In this document: one piece after another, positions 8,558 through 18,408 of the stretch
How positions within the stretch are numbered: the stretch's first letter is position 1
How the letters are laid out: each line of letters opens with the position of its first letter
DNA from: Nocardia sp. BMG111209
GTDB taxonomy: Bacteria > Actinomycetota > Actinomycetes > Mycobacteriales > Mycobacteriaceae
Reading direction: 5' to 3'
Assembly (NCBI RefSeq): GCF_000381925.1
Contig: NZ_KB907309.1
Location: 186,001 to 250,000, forward strand
DNA: 64,000 nucleotides
Notes under the pieces: generated by a model
Database searches by the model: none
What the model saw: only the letters and a program-made list of their open reading frames with translations
What the model was told of the DNA's origin: nothing
Made by a program: the position numbers and the translations under genes

Positions 8558-9870
8558 AGGTCCAGGTCGACATCGTCGGCGCTGATCAGATTGCGCTCGG
8601 TGTCGGACAATTCGGTCGAAGCGACGGTGAGCCGATAGTGCTGCCGCGGGTCGAAGTCGGGAAACTGATCAATACGGTCGAGTACATCACCCACCAGCTT
8701 CTTGAGAAACAGTCGTGGTGCGACGCCGACCTTCCCGCCGAGTGATCCGGTGACCGCCTTCGCCAGATCGGCGACGTAATCGTCGTCGGCAAGGGCAAGC
8801 ACGCGGTCCCCTGCGTCGGCACCGATGGCGTATAGGTCGCGGATCGTGATGCCGACCATGGTGAGCGAATCGAGGCTGAACCCGGGCAGACGGACCTGAA
8901 CCGCGCGCGGGTTGTCGAACCGAGGGTCGGTGGTGAAGTCGGTGGCCAGCCGCTGCGCCAGGGGCGGAAGCCGCTGGACACCCTGCTGCCCGTCGAAGAA
9001 TGCCGGGGTACCGGTGATCAGCAGGTACAAACCTGGGAAGCGGCCCGAGTACACCTCGTCGATGAGCTGACGCAGCGCATTGAGCGCCTTGTCACGCGCA
9101 TCCGACCGGACCCGCTGCAGAGTCTCGACCTCGTCGAGCACGACCAGGAGCCCGCGATGACCGGAATCCCGCAGCACGGTCAACAGACCCTGCAGGAATC
9201 CGAAGGCACCGAAATGATCGAGTTCACCCCGCACGCCGGCGGCCCGGCGTGCGGCGGCAGCAACATTCGGCTGCCCACCGAGCCAGGCTAGGATGGCCGA
9301 CGCCGTGGTCTCGTCGTTGTCCAGCATTGCAACCCGGTATCCACGCAGAGCCGCCGCGAAAGCAGGTGCATGCCGGGAGACCTCGGCGAGCCGGGCAGTC
9401 ATCAGATTGTCGACGGCCGCAGGCAACTCCTCCTCCGTCGCGCCGCCGGCAACCGCATCCTCTTCCAGAGCGTAGAACCATGCGTCCACTACCGGCCGCA
9501 GGGCGCTGGGCGGAAAGCTGGACGTGGTCAGCCGCTCGGTGAGCCGCCGATAGACCGTCTCCAGTTTGTGCAGTGGCGTCTCGGTTTCGGAGATCTGCAC
9601 CTCGGCCACGGCGAAGTTGTGGCGCTTGGCTCTTTCGCCCAGCCATCGGGAGAAGAATGTCTTGCCCGAGCCGTACTCACCACGGACCGCTTTGAAGACC
9701 GCGCCACCGGAAGCGATGGTATCCAATTCGGCATCCAGGGCAGTTTCGAAGCGGTCGAGGCCGGTGGCGAGCAGGTCCAGACCCGCGTCTGGAACAGCAC
9801 CGCGGCGCAGCGCGTCGATCACCAGGCGACGCCGGGCCGCACTGGTGGACATCGGTTGCACGCTACTCAT
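8554..9870 (-). CDS. brxD: BREX ATP-binding protein BrxD
   Basis: 438 aa AAA-type ATPase of the BrxD (DUF2791) family. Walker A is GEYGSGKT (about residue 62) and Walker B GLLVVLDEVETL. I chose ATG 9870 (MSSVQPMSTS); ATG 9852 is also possible, and the frame is open to 9927. It lies 153 bp downstream of pglZ, the only sizeable gap within pglY-brxHI, and is coupled to brxHI. BrxD and BrxHI mark type 2 BREX as opposed to the older four-gene Pgl description. Confidence 0.87.
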   Translation of the reverse strand: MSSVQPMSTSAARRRLVIDALRRGAVPDAGLDLLATGLDRFETALDAELDTIASGGAVFKAVRGEYGSGKTFFSRWLGERAKRHNFAVAEVQISETETPLHKLETVYRRLTERLTTSSFPPSALRPVVDAWFYALEEDAVAGGATEEELPAAVDNLMTARLAEVSRHAPAFAAALRGYRVAMLDNDETTASAILAWLGGQPNVAAAARRAAGVRGELDHFGAFGFLQGLLTVLRDSGHRGLLVVLDEVETLQRVRSDARDKALNALRQLIDEVYSGRFPGLYLLITGTPAFFDGQQGVQRLPPLAQRLATDFTTDPRFDNPRAVQVRLPGFSLDSLTMVGITIRDLYAIGADAGDRVLALADDDYVADLAKAVTGSLGGKVGVAPRLFLKKLVGDVLDRIDQFPDFDPRQHYRLTVASTELSDTERNLISADDVDLDL

Positions 9871-10023
9871 TGGCCCAGTCTCGCACGTCGCCGGTAGTCG
9901 ACAGCCGTCTCCGCACGGGGTCTGCACACCAGCGGCGGCGGTGGGTACCCTTCGGCCTCGCCGAGTCCGGACCGTGGCCCCTTCCGCACCCCGCCATCTG
10001 ACGCGAAGGAATCACGCATTCGG

Positions 10024-12840
10024 TCACCGTAGAGCGAATTGATCTCGTAGCAGGCCCGGATTCAACCGTAATGTGCGGCCGTCACCGAGAGTTTCGAGCA
10101 CCTGGACGCCGTCCACATTGAGCAACTGACCGAGGATCGAGGCGAAACCGCGTGCGCGGCTGGGCGGGTCACCTACCCGCTGTGCGAGGGCGGTGGCGGG
10201 TTGCGGTCCTTCGAGCAGCGCGCGAATTGCCTTCTCCAGCTTGGTCTTCGCAGGCTTCCGGGCCAGCTGTTCGAGTTGGATCCCGAAGACATCGGACGCC
10301 AGCAGCCGCGTGACAAGATCATCGGTGTCGCCGAGGTGCGGCGTGAGAGCGGGCTCGGCAGGGATGGGGATGTCCAAGGTGATCTGGTCGGTGAGTTTCT
10401 CCAGAGCCTTGCGGGTGACGATCCGCTCGGCGACCGTCGGCGTCGCCACGGCGACGGCCTGGTCCGCTTCGGACTCGCCGGCCCACCACTTCGGTCGTGT
10501 CTCGCCCAGCTCCTGCCAGCCGTCCGGCGGATCGGCATAGGCGGGCAGGAAGGCCAGCACCGGGATGGTGATCTCGGCGAGGGAAGCCCCGCCGTGGTAC
10601 CCGGCCTTCTGCGCGGAATAGCGAGAGTCGCTGTCCCAGAGCGCGACGATCGATGCGCCGGACTCGGGCCACACCACACGGGGACCCCGTAGCGCGATCT
10701 CGGTCTCGGCAAGGCGGTCGTACGCGGGGGCAGGCACTCGGTGGCGCGCCGAGGCGACGCCGACCCCCTCGACCGCGACACCGTGCCGATCGATGACGTG
10801 GCCGTGGTCGCTGGTGATCAGCACGGCCATGCCCTGCCCGGCGGCGGCGCCGACGAGCGCGCGCAAGTCACCGATCTCCCTTGTCTCCCAAGCAGAGTCG
10901 TCGAGTTTGACTTCTTTGCCCAGCCGATCGTCGATGGTGTTGAGCACCATGGCGACATGACAGTCGGGGTCGGCGATGGCCGCGTCCAGATCCTTGCCGA
11001 ACCGGTCGCCGGGCTCACTGCGCAAATGGTTCTTGTGGAAGACCTCGGCACGCTTCGCGCCCCAGAACTTGTGCGCAGGGAACAGCCGCCGCTCGGTGTC
11101 CTGGTCACCCTTCATCAGGGTGCCGGCGAACAACGACGTGCGCGATACCGCGGTCAGGCTGGGCAGGGCCGCCGCCATCGCGCGCCGACAGCGTGGTTCT
11201 TTCCCCGGCAACGGGTCGTATTCCGCAAAGGTTCTGCGTAATTCGCCGGCCAGTTCGGTAGCGATGGCGGCACTCATCCCGTCCAGCACGATCAGCATCA
11301 CCCGGTGGGTGCCGGCCAGGGGGCGTACCACGCGCCGGAGGAATGTCTCGACGGTGAGCATCTCTCCCGGATCCGAGCCCGAATTGGTCCAGACGGCAAG
11401 GGTTGTCGCGAACTCCCGGTCGAATTCCCGGCGCAGTTCGCGGGTCCGCGAGACCAGGACCCGATACGCGATCTTCAGTGCGGCATCCTCATCGCCGCCC
11501 GCGTCGACGTAGTCGAGCGCACGGTCGACCCAGGCGATGTCGCGCATCTGCCGGGTCAACGCCGCCGCGACGGTGTCGGTGGTCGGATCGGGTTCGGTCC
11601 GCAACCATCGGGTGAGGCGCTGCGCCATGCGAACCCGGCTGAGCCGGACCTGATGGTCGGGGGCGAGATCGTGGGCGCGCAGCCGGTCGACCGCCGTGTC
11701 GATCTCACCGGCCTGACCACGACCGAGGGCGTGACCGGCGGCGGTGAAGCGTGCCGCCAAACCCGCGGCGAGAATCGGGCTGCTCGCGGCCGCCTCGTCG
11801 GCGCCGAACTGGCGAACCAGCAGATCCGCTTGGGCCAGAACGGTATCGGCGATCCGACGGGCCCGGCGCACCGGCTCATCGGCTTCGTCGTGCGGATCGG
11901 TGACGGTACGCGCTTTGTGCAGCAGGTCCCGGACGAATTCCTCGCAGGTGCCGCCGAATGCGGTGAGCAGCCGGTCCAGTGCCTCGCCGACGGCCGGCGG
12001 TGGGTCACCGAGCCAGCGTTCCACCCGTCCGCGCGCCTGATACACGGTGTTACTCGGGGTCGCATGCTGCCACAGAGCCGCGCACACCAGCCCGTAGGCG
12101 ATGGCCTCGGCGGCGTGCCCCGTCGACACCAGCGCCGTCACCATGCGACCGGTCATACCGGCTTGTTCGCTCTCGCTGAGAAATTCGATGAGACCCGCAC
12201 GTTCGGGCGCCCGCAGGTCGACGAGCAGCTGGGGGCCCGCGGGGTGCTGGGACCAGTCGAGCAGAGTGTTGGGATCGATGCGGTCGCCGACCGGACCGAG
12301 GTCCAGTCGGCGGGCGGCCAGCGCGGCCAGCGCCGGGGTGCGCGACAGCACTCCGCCGGCCAGCTCGGCCGGCCAGCCGTGGGCACCCGCGGCGTCGAGG
12401 AGTGCCTCGCAGGCCCAGGTTTCGCGTTTGAGTCGCTCGTCGACCACGGTGGCGCCGAAGCTCTCCCGCACGATGTCCCAGCGGTCGACGGTGTGAATAC
12501 GGGCGCGGTGGGTGCGGGCGAGGATCGCCGGATCGAGGTCGTGCTCCTCGACGCCGGTGAGGATCACGAGAACCCTTGGGCCGGGCTCGGTCTCGCGAGT
12601 ATGTGCGAGCACCGTCTCGTGTACAGCCAGCGGTGACGCAGCGGCCACCACCCGTGCGTGGCTGCCGTCGGCGAGCGCCACCACGGGGTCGCCCTCCCAC
12701 ACCGGTTCCCCGCGCAACAGCAGCGTCTCTGGCGAACCGGCCGTACCGAGAGCACCGGCCAGCCGCTTGTGCGACGAAAGATATTGGGCGACTGTGGTTC
12801 TCGACAGACGCAGGGCGCTCGACCCAACGGTTGCGGTCAT
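10024..12840 (-). CDS. pglZ: BREX alkaline-phosphatase-like protein PglZ
   Basis: 938 aa. The central/C-terminal alkaline phosphatase superfamily fold is marked by MLIVLDGMSAA (about 512-522), RTSLFAGTL and VLITSDHGHV (about 673-682), which hold the expected metal-binding Asp/His. The ATG at 12840 overlaps the pglY TGA (ATGA); the frame continues upstream but that is antisense to pglY. In Streptomyces Pgl, PglZ is required for resistance and suppresses PglX toxicity. Complete here, although its upstream partners pglX and pglY are both interrupted. Confidence 0.88.
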   Translation of the reverse strand: MTATVGSSALRLSRTTVAQYLSSHKRLAGALGTAGSPETLLLRGEPVWEGDPVVALADGSHARVVAAASPLAVHETVLAHTRETEPGPRVLVILTGVEEHDLDPAILARTHRARIHTVDRWDIVRESFGATVVDERLKRETWACEALLDAAGAHGWPAELAGGVLSRTPALAALAARRLDLGPVGDRIDPNTLLDWSQHPAGPQLLVDLRAPERAGLIEFLSESEQAGMTGRMVTALVSTGHAAEAIAYGLVCAALWQHATPSNTVYQARGRVERWLGDPPPAVGEALDRLLTAFGGTCEEFVRDLLHKARTVTDPHDEADEPVRRARRIADTVLAQADLLVRQFGADEAAASSPILAAGLAARFTAAGHALGRGQAGEIDTAVDRLRAHDLAPDHQVRLSRVRMAQRLTRWLRTEPDPTTDTVAAALTRQMRDIAWVDRALDYVDAGGDEDAALKIAYRVLVSRTRELRREFDREFATTLAVWTNSGSDPGEMLTVETFLRRVVRPLAGTHRVMLIVLDGMSAAIATELAGELRRTFAEYDPLPGKEPRCRRAMAAALPSLTAVSRTSLFAGTLMKGDQDTERRLFPAHKFWGAKRAEVFHKNHLRSEPGDRFGKDLDAAIADPDCHVAMVLNTIDDRLGKEVKLDDSAWETREIGDLRALVGAAAGQGMAVLITSDHGHVIDRHGVAVEGVGVASARHRVPAPAYDRLAETEIALRGPRVVWPESGASIVALWDSDSRYSAQKAGYHGGASLAEITIPVLAFLPAYADPPDGWQELGETRPKWWAGESEADQAVAVATPTVAERIVTRKALEKLTDQITLDIPIPAEPALTPHLGDTDDLVTRLLASDVFGIQLEQLARKPAKTKLEKAIRALLEGPQPATALAQRVGDPPSRARGFASILGQLLNVDGVQVLETLGDGRTLRLNPGLLRDQFALR

Positions 12841-15800
12841 TCCACGACCCGCCACGAGATTTCGATCGTTGCCTCCGGCTCCAGCGCGGCCAGTTCCGCG
12901 AGTTCGGCAGAGAAGGACGCAACCGCGTCCCGGGCGGTGATCCTGGACTCCCCCGAGCGACGGACCGTACGCGTGGCAACACCCGCCGCCGGCCTGTCCG
13001 AAATCTGCGGGGTACTCGTGGCCGTTGTCAGATCGACCTGGTCGGCCCGAGCCGTGGCCACGTGATCCGTTGCGGTGGCTGGCTTCTCGGTCACCTGCTG
13101 TCGTCGTCGGGCCTCCTCCTCCTCGCGCAGCCTGCGCGTGAGGATGGCGGTGATTTCGGCATCCGTACGGCGCAACGCCGCGGCCAGATCGGCGGAGCGC
13201 TGATCGGCCCGCGCGACCGAGCGCAGCGAATCCAGCAGCGCAGCGCCTTCGGGCCCGAGGTAGCGGGCCTGTTCGAGCGTGGCCCAGGCGGCATGGGTGA
13301 GCGCCGTGATCACCGTGTCCGCCGATTTGATCGAGGTGGCGTAGCGGTCCGGATTGGTGTCGGCCAGATCGAAATGCGCGAGCGCTTCGACGGTCCGCTT
13401 CGCACCCGCCGAGCCGCCACCCGCCGTGGCGAGCGTGGTCAGCAGATCGACCGCGCGACGCGCGAGGGCGAGCCGACCGCCGGGTTCGGTGTCGTCGAGG
13501 CCGAGGAACTCGGTGTGCTTCTCCAGCTGTTCCACCAGCCGCACCGCCGGATCCTGGTATTTGATTGCGGTGGTGGTGATCTGGCGAGCGAACTGCTGGA
13601 CCAGCCCACCTCGGCGCAGGGTGGGCGTCTTCTCGCCGAAAACGACCTCGAAGCGGTGTCGTGCTGTGTCCCAATCCGATTCGCTGGGCAGCGGCTGGGT
13701 GCGCAGTCCGTCACCGTGCTGGATCTTGGTGAGTTCCGGAGGATCCATGGGGACGCTGCCGCGCACCCACACCCGATCGTCCATTTCCGCGAAGGCCGCG
13801 ATCACCAGGTTCGTGATGTGCGGTTCCAGACCCCTCGGCTGCGGCAGATCGGTCCAGTCGCCCAGGGAGATCACCGACAGGTCGCCGGTGACGCCCTCGG
13901 TCTGCGCGGTTCTGCGGAAGTGATCGGCCCAGCGCCGCGACAACTCGAAATAGGCTTCCTTCTGGTGACCCAGACCGAGCGGTTCGGCGATGCGGCGCAT
14001 CAGGGCGCGATCCTTCTGCGGCACCTCCACCCGGCCGTCGCGTGCCTCCGCAGCAGCCCGCACATGGGTGTACACGGTTCTCGCATCGGCCGTCTTAACG
14101 GCCGTCCCGGTGTTGTCCGGGTCCAGATTCGGGTGGTCGGGGAACTGGTGGGCGAGCAGCTTGCCCGCGACGGTACGGATGGCGTCGTGCAGCAACTGGC
14201 CGATCGACACGGTCAGCCCATCGATCTCCGGCAGCGGATAGAAGTGCCGGTCGAGCTCGTCGGTCACGTCGTTCGGCTTGCGCTCGGCCAGCCCGTAGGC
14301 CTGTTTGAACGTGGTGAGCACCTGTTTGCGCAGCGTCTCGCGCTGGGATTCGAGCATCTGTTTGGCGCTGGCCCGGTTGTCGGGATTCAGGTTCAGGGCG
14401 TACTGGGTCTCGAACCGGTACGGGTCGGCGAGCGCCTTGGTGACGACGAGCAGGCGGCGGAAATCCTCCCACCGCGGCTTGGTCATATGCGTGGGCAGCC
14501 AGGCGACGGTACGGGGATGGTGGTCGCCCTGCTGTTCACGCAGGCGCCGGATCCGTTCGAGGTCCTCGACGGGGTTGTGGTGGGCGCCCTCGTCATAGGG
14601 CAGGTCGACGACAATGCGCCAGCGGCCTTCGATAACGGGTTGCAGATCGTGGCTGGGCAGCGCCTCCTCGTCGCGGACATTGCCGAACACCACCTCGACG
14701 ACCCGGTTCGAGCCCCGCCAGACGAACCGTAGCTCGTCGGCGTCGTAGCGGCCGTTGGCGCGATCGAGTCCCAGTTCCTCGCAGAGCAGGTCGCGGGCGA
14801 GGGCCGCACGGTTGGAGGGGTTGTCGTTGGCCTGCGCATTGGCCAGCACCGCTTCCACATCCACACCGGAAAGTTCCAGGCGCACACCGGGATTCGCATC
14901 GGTGCCGGTGGGCTTGATCTCCGGGAACCGGGATCCCCACTCGGCGATCAGGTCCTTGATCACGCCCTCTTCCCGGCCGGCAATCATGGTCGTGATCGAG
15001 CCGTGGTTGAGCGCCGCGAGGCGGCGGATGGTCAGATCGCGCAGGGCCGGGACGCTGGGTGCCAGCGCCGCCAGCAGCACCGTGCAGACCAGTCGGTTCT
15101 GACCGAGGAACTTCTTGCAGCTGCCGGCAAGTTTCGCATCGGTGATGGTGTCGCGCCGATTCCGGTAGGCCTCGACATCGTCCTCGGTGACCTCGCACGT
15201 GCTGAGCAGATAGGGACGCAGTCGTGTCTTGTACAGCTTGTCGGCGGCGTCGAACAGCACCTTCTTGTCGGCGACGAACGGCCGGTCGCCGCCGCGGGTG
15301 AGCTGTTCGTAGAGGTCGCCAAGCGGAACCAGATCACCGAGGCGCAGTTCGTTGCGATGATCGGCCAGCAGCTGACCCATCAGTTTCAGGCCGGTGCGCG
15401 AACGCTGCAGCGCCGCCGAGATATGTACCAGGGTGTCGAGAAAGGCCGGAGAGAAGGGGTAGCTCAACCGGAACGACGCCTCGTCGGCGCCGGTGGTGCT
15501 CTCGTCCGAGCCGAGCAGCGTGTCCCACACCCGCGGGCCGAGCCGCTTGGTCTTCTCGAATGCGGTGTCGATCTGCGCGGCCGCCGCCGGGTCGCGCGGC
15601 TTCAGCAGTCGGGCCTGCGCGATCTGCGGCAGGTTGCGATCCTCGAGGCTGATCAGGTCGAAGCGACCGGAGGCATGGTTGAGGGCGTCCTGGATCGCGG
15701 ATTCCGCTGCGCCCGCGAGCTCTTCACCGACCAGCTCGCGCAGATCGCGCTGGCGGGCGATGAACGAGATGATCGGGATCGCACGGCGGGCATCGCCGCC

Positions 15801-16744
15801 CTCCCGGAAGTTGGTGATCTTGCTGGCCTCCCGCGCCACCCGCTTCTCGTCGTGGATGAGGCTGGCCAGCCAGAGGATCAGCTCGTCCAGGAACAGGATG
15901 ATGCCGTCGTAGCCGAGCGATTTCGCATGCGCGGCAATGACACTGAGCCCGGCATCCAGCGAGATGAAGCCACTCTCGTCCTCGGCGGCGCGTTGCGCGA
16001 AGCCGGGCAGCAGGGTGGTGCCGGCGTCGTGCACCAGTTTGGCGCGCAACTCCCGCGGCATAGTCGGGTTCACCAGATCCAAGCCGCTGGCGTCCTGGGC
16101 CTCTGCCGCGGTGAGCGCGGTGTCGATGCGCTGCGTGGTCCAGAACACCGCCGACTCGCCCCAGTCGTCGTCCTCGTCGGTGGCGTAATTGCGGTTCAGC
16201 GCGGCGAGGAATTGGTCCTCCCCCATAGTTTCCCGCAGTTGCCGCAGATCGGTGAACAGTGCATCGGTGCGATACACCGGCGGGATTGTCGCGTCGGGAT
16301 GCTTGCGGCGCACGAAGTCGACGTAGCCGCCGAGCACCCGCTGCTCCATCGCCTTGGCGTCGATCATGTGATATGGCACCATGAGGAACTTCTTACCTTC
16401 GGTCAGCAACCACTCGTGCTTGGTGACCACCGGATCGAAATCGGTGCGCGCGCGGGCCACCGGATTGCCGGACAGCAGCGCGTACAGCACCGCCATGAAG
16501 TGCGATTTACCGGCACCGAACGAGCCGTGCAGGAAGGCCGGTTTCGAGGTGTTGCCGTCGAGCGCCGACTTGATCAGTGCGAGCGCCTTATCCAAGTTGC
16601 CGAGCAGGCGGTCGGTGAGGACATAGTCCTCGACGGCCTTGGATGAACCCTCCTCGGTGACCGCGTCGGCGAGGGTGAGCACGTAGTCGGGGCCCGCGAC
16701 GTGTCCCTTGATCTCGATGAGGTCGCGCAGCAGCGGAGGCTTAG

Positions 16745-18408
16745 CCTGAATCCACCGATGAATTCGGTGTATTTGGGTGTGTCGAAATGAAGAAAGTGCC
16801 TTCTGACCTGGGATGATTGGAGTTACCACACAACAACCAAGACAAGTTCCGAAAGACACTTTCAGTGCGATTGTTCCACAGGTTCGCCGAGTCCTCGGCG
16901 AGGTTCGATGATGATGGCCTCGTGTCGGTGGCGGGGTTGGTTCCGGTGATGACCCTGGCCGAGCAGACGGGTCTGACCAGGCTGTTGACCGAGAAAATTG
17001 CCATCGACGCGCCACGAGTCAAGTCCGGGTCGGTGAACCCGGCACCGAAACTGGCCACGTTGATCGCCGGGATGTGTGCGGGTGCGGACAGCATCGACGA
17101 TATCGGTCTGCTGCGCAGCGGCGGGTGCAAGACGCTGTTCAGTGGCGTGTATGCGCCCTCGACGGTCGGGACTCTGTTGCGGGAGTTCACATTCGGTCAC
17201 GCCAAGCAGTTGGAGTCGGTGATGCGCGAGCATCTGCTGGCCTTGACCGCGCGCGCGGATCTGTTGCCCGGTGCGGCTGTGCGGACCTTCGTCGATATCG
17301 ATTCGCTGCTGCGCCCGGTCTATGGCCACCAGAAGCAGGGCGCGTCGTACGGGCACACGAAGATTGCTGGGAAAAAGGTTCTCCGCAAAGGACTTTCACC
17401 CCTGGCAACCACGATCAGCACCGACCTGGCGGCACCGGTGATCGCCGGGATACGGCTACGCGCAGGTAAGACCGGCTCGGGCAAAGGTGCCGCATCGATG
17501 GTTACCGCCGCGATCGGCACCGCTCGTGCCGCCCGCGCCACCGGCATCGTGCTGGTGCGTGGGGACTCCGCATACGGCACCCGCAAAGTCGTGTGCGCCG
17601 CGTTGCGCGCCGGGGCACAGTTCTCGCTGGTACTGACCAAGAATTCGGCGGTCAACGCCGCGATCACCGCGATCGGCGAAGACCAATGGACTCCGGTGCG
17701 GTATCCCGGTGCCGTGCGTGATCCCGATACCGGTGAGTGGATCTCCGACGCCGAGGTCGCCGAAATCTCTTATACCGCTTTCGCTTCCACGAAAGACCGG
17801 ACCACCGCGAGGCTGATCGTGCGCCGGGTGAAAGACGCCCGATACCCCGATGCCCTGTTCCCGGTCTGGCGGTATCACCCGTTCTTCACCAACTCCACCG
17901 AGCCCGTCGCCGATGCCGACATCACCCACCGCAAACACGCCATCATCGAAACCGTGTTCGCCGACCTGATCGACGGGCCACTGGCTCACATTCCGTCCGG
18001 GAAATTCGGCGCCAACTTCGCCTGGGTCCTGTGCGCCGCGATCGCCCACAACCTGCTGCGCACCGCCGGAATACTGGCCGGTGGCCGACTCGGCCGGGCC
18101 CGCGGATCGACCCTGCGCCGCAAAATCATCACCATCCCCGCCCGGCTCGCTCGCCCTCAACGGCGTCCCATCCTGCACCTGCCCCGCTGCTGGCCCTGGG
18201 CGGACGCATGGCTCACGTTGTGGCACAACACAATCGGTTACACACCACCACAACCCGACAGCATCTGACCATCCCCGCCCGACGGGCCCGAACCGAGGAC
18301 TCACGTGGAAAAGCTGGCCAGGCCAGCGGCTACCCCACGCCCGAAACCCGCTGGTCCGCGCGCCGCAGGCGCGCGGACCAGCACGAAACCCCCGTCAGTG
18401 GATTCAGG
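16745..18408 (+). mobile_element. IS1380-family insertion sequence (1664 bp) in pglY
   Basis: Terminal inverted repeats CCTGAATCCAC (left, 16745-16755) and GTGGATTCAGG (right, 18398-18408) match perfectly over 11 bp and in 13 of 14. A 5-bp target duplication CTTAG flanks them (16740-16744 and 18409-18413). One intact transposase gene is on the plus strand, opposite to the BREX operon. Length and target size fit the IS1380 family. Confidence 0.92.
16865..18268 (+). CDS. IS1380-family transposase
   Basis: DDE transposase of 467 aa from GTG 16865 (VRLFHRFAESSARFDD...), the usual N-terminus of actinobacterial members; the frame is open from a TTG at 16817. Family landmarks are TFVDIDSLLRPVYG, LVRGDSAYGTRKV (catalytic Asp), HAIIETVFADLIDG (catalytic Glu) and FAWVLCAAIAHNLLR. 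It appears intact, so the element may still be mobile. Confidence 0.9.
   Translation: MRLFHRFAESSARFDDDGLVSVAGLVPVMTLAEQTGLTRLLTEKIAIDAPRVKSGSVNPAPKLATLIAGMCAGADSIDDIGLLRSGGCKTLFSGVYAPSTVGTLLREFTFGHAKQLESVMREHLLALTARADLLPGAAVRTFVDIDSLLRPVYGHQKQGASYGHTKIAGKKVLRKGLSPLATTISTDLAAPVIAGIRLRAGKTGSGKGAASMVTAAIGTARAARATGIVLVRGDSAYGTRKVVCAALRAGAQFSLVLTKNSAVNAAITAIGEDQWTPVRYPGAVRDPDTGEWISDAEVAEISYTAFASTKDRTTARLIVRRVKDARYPDALFPVWRYHPFFTNSTEPVADADITHRKHAIIETVFADLIDGPLAHIPSGKFGANFAWVLCAAIAHNLLRTAGILAGGRLGRARGSTLRRKIITIPARLARPQRRPILHLPRCWPWADAWLTLWHNTIGYTPPQPDSI

Noticed and set aside
11305..16646. Very long plus-strand frames opposite pglZ and pglY (443, 718 and 547 codons)
   Set aside because: They are antisense shadows of genes with clear motifs, with Gly/Arg/Gln-rich composition and no recognisable domains.
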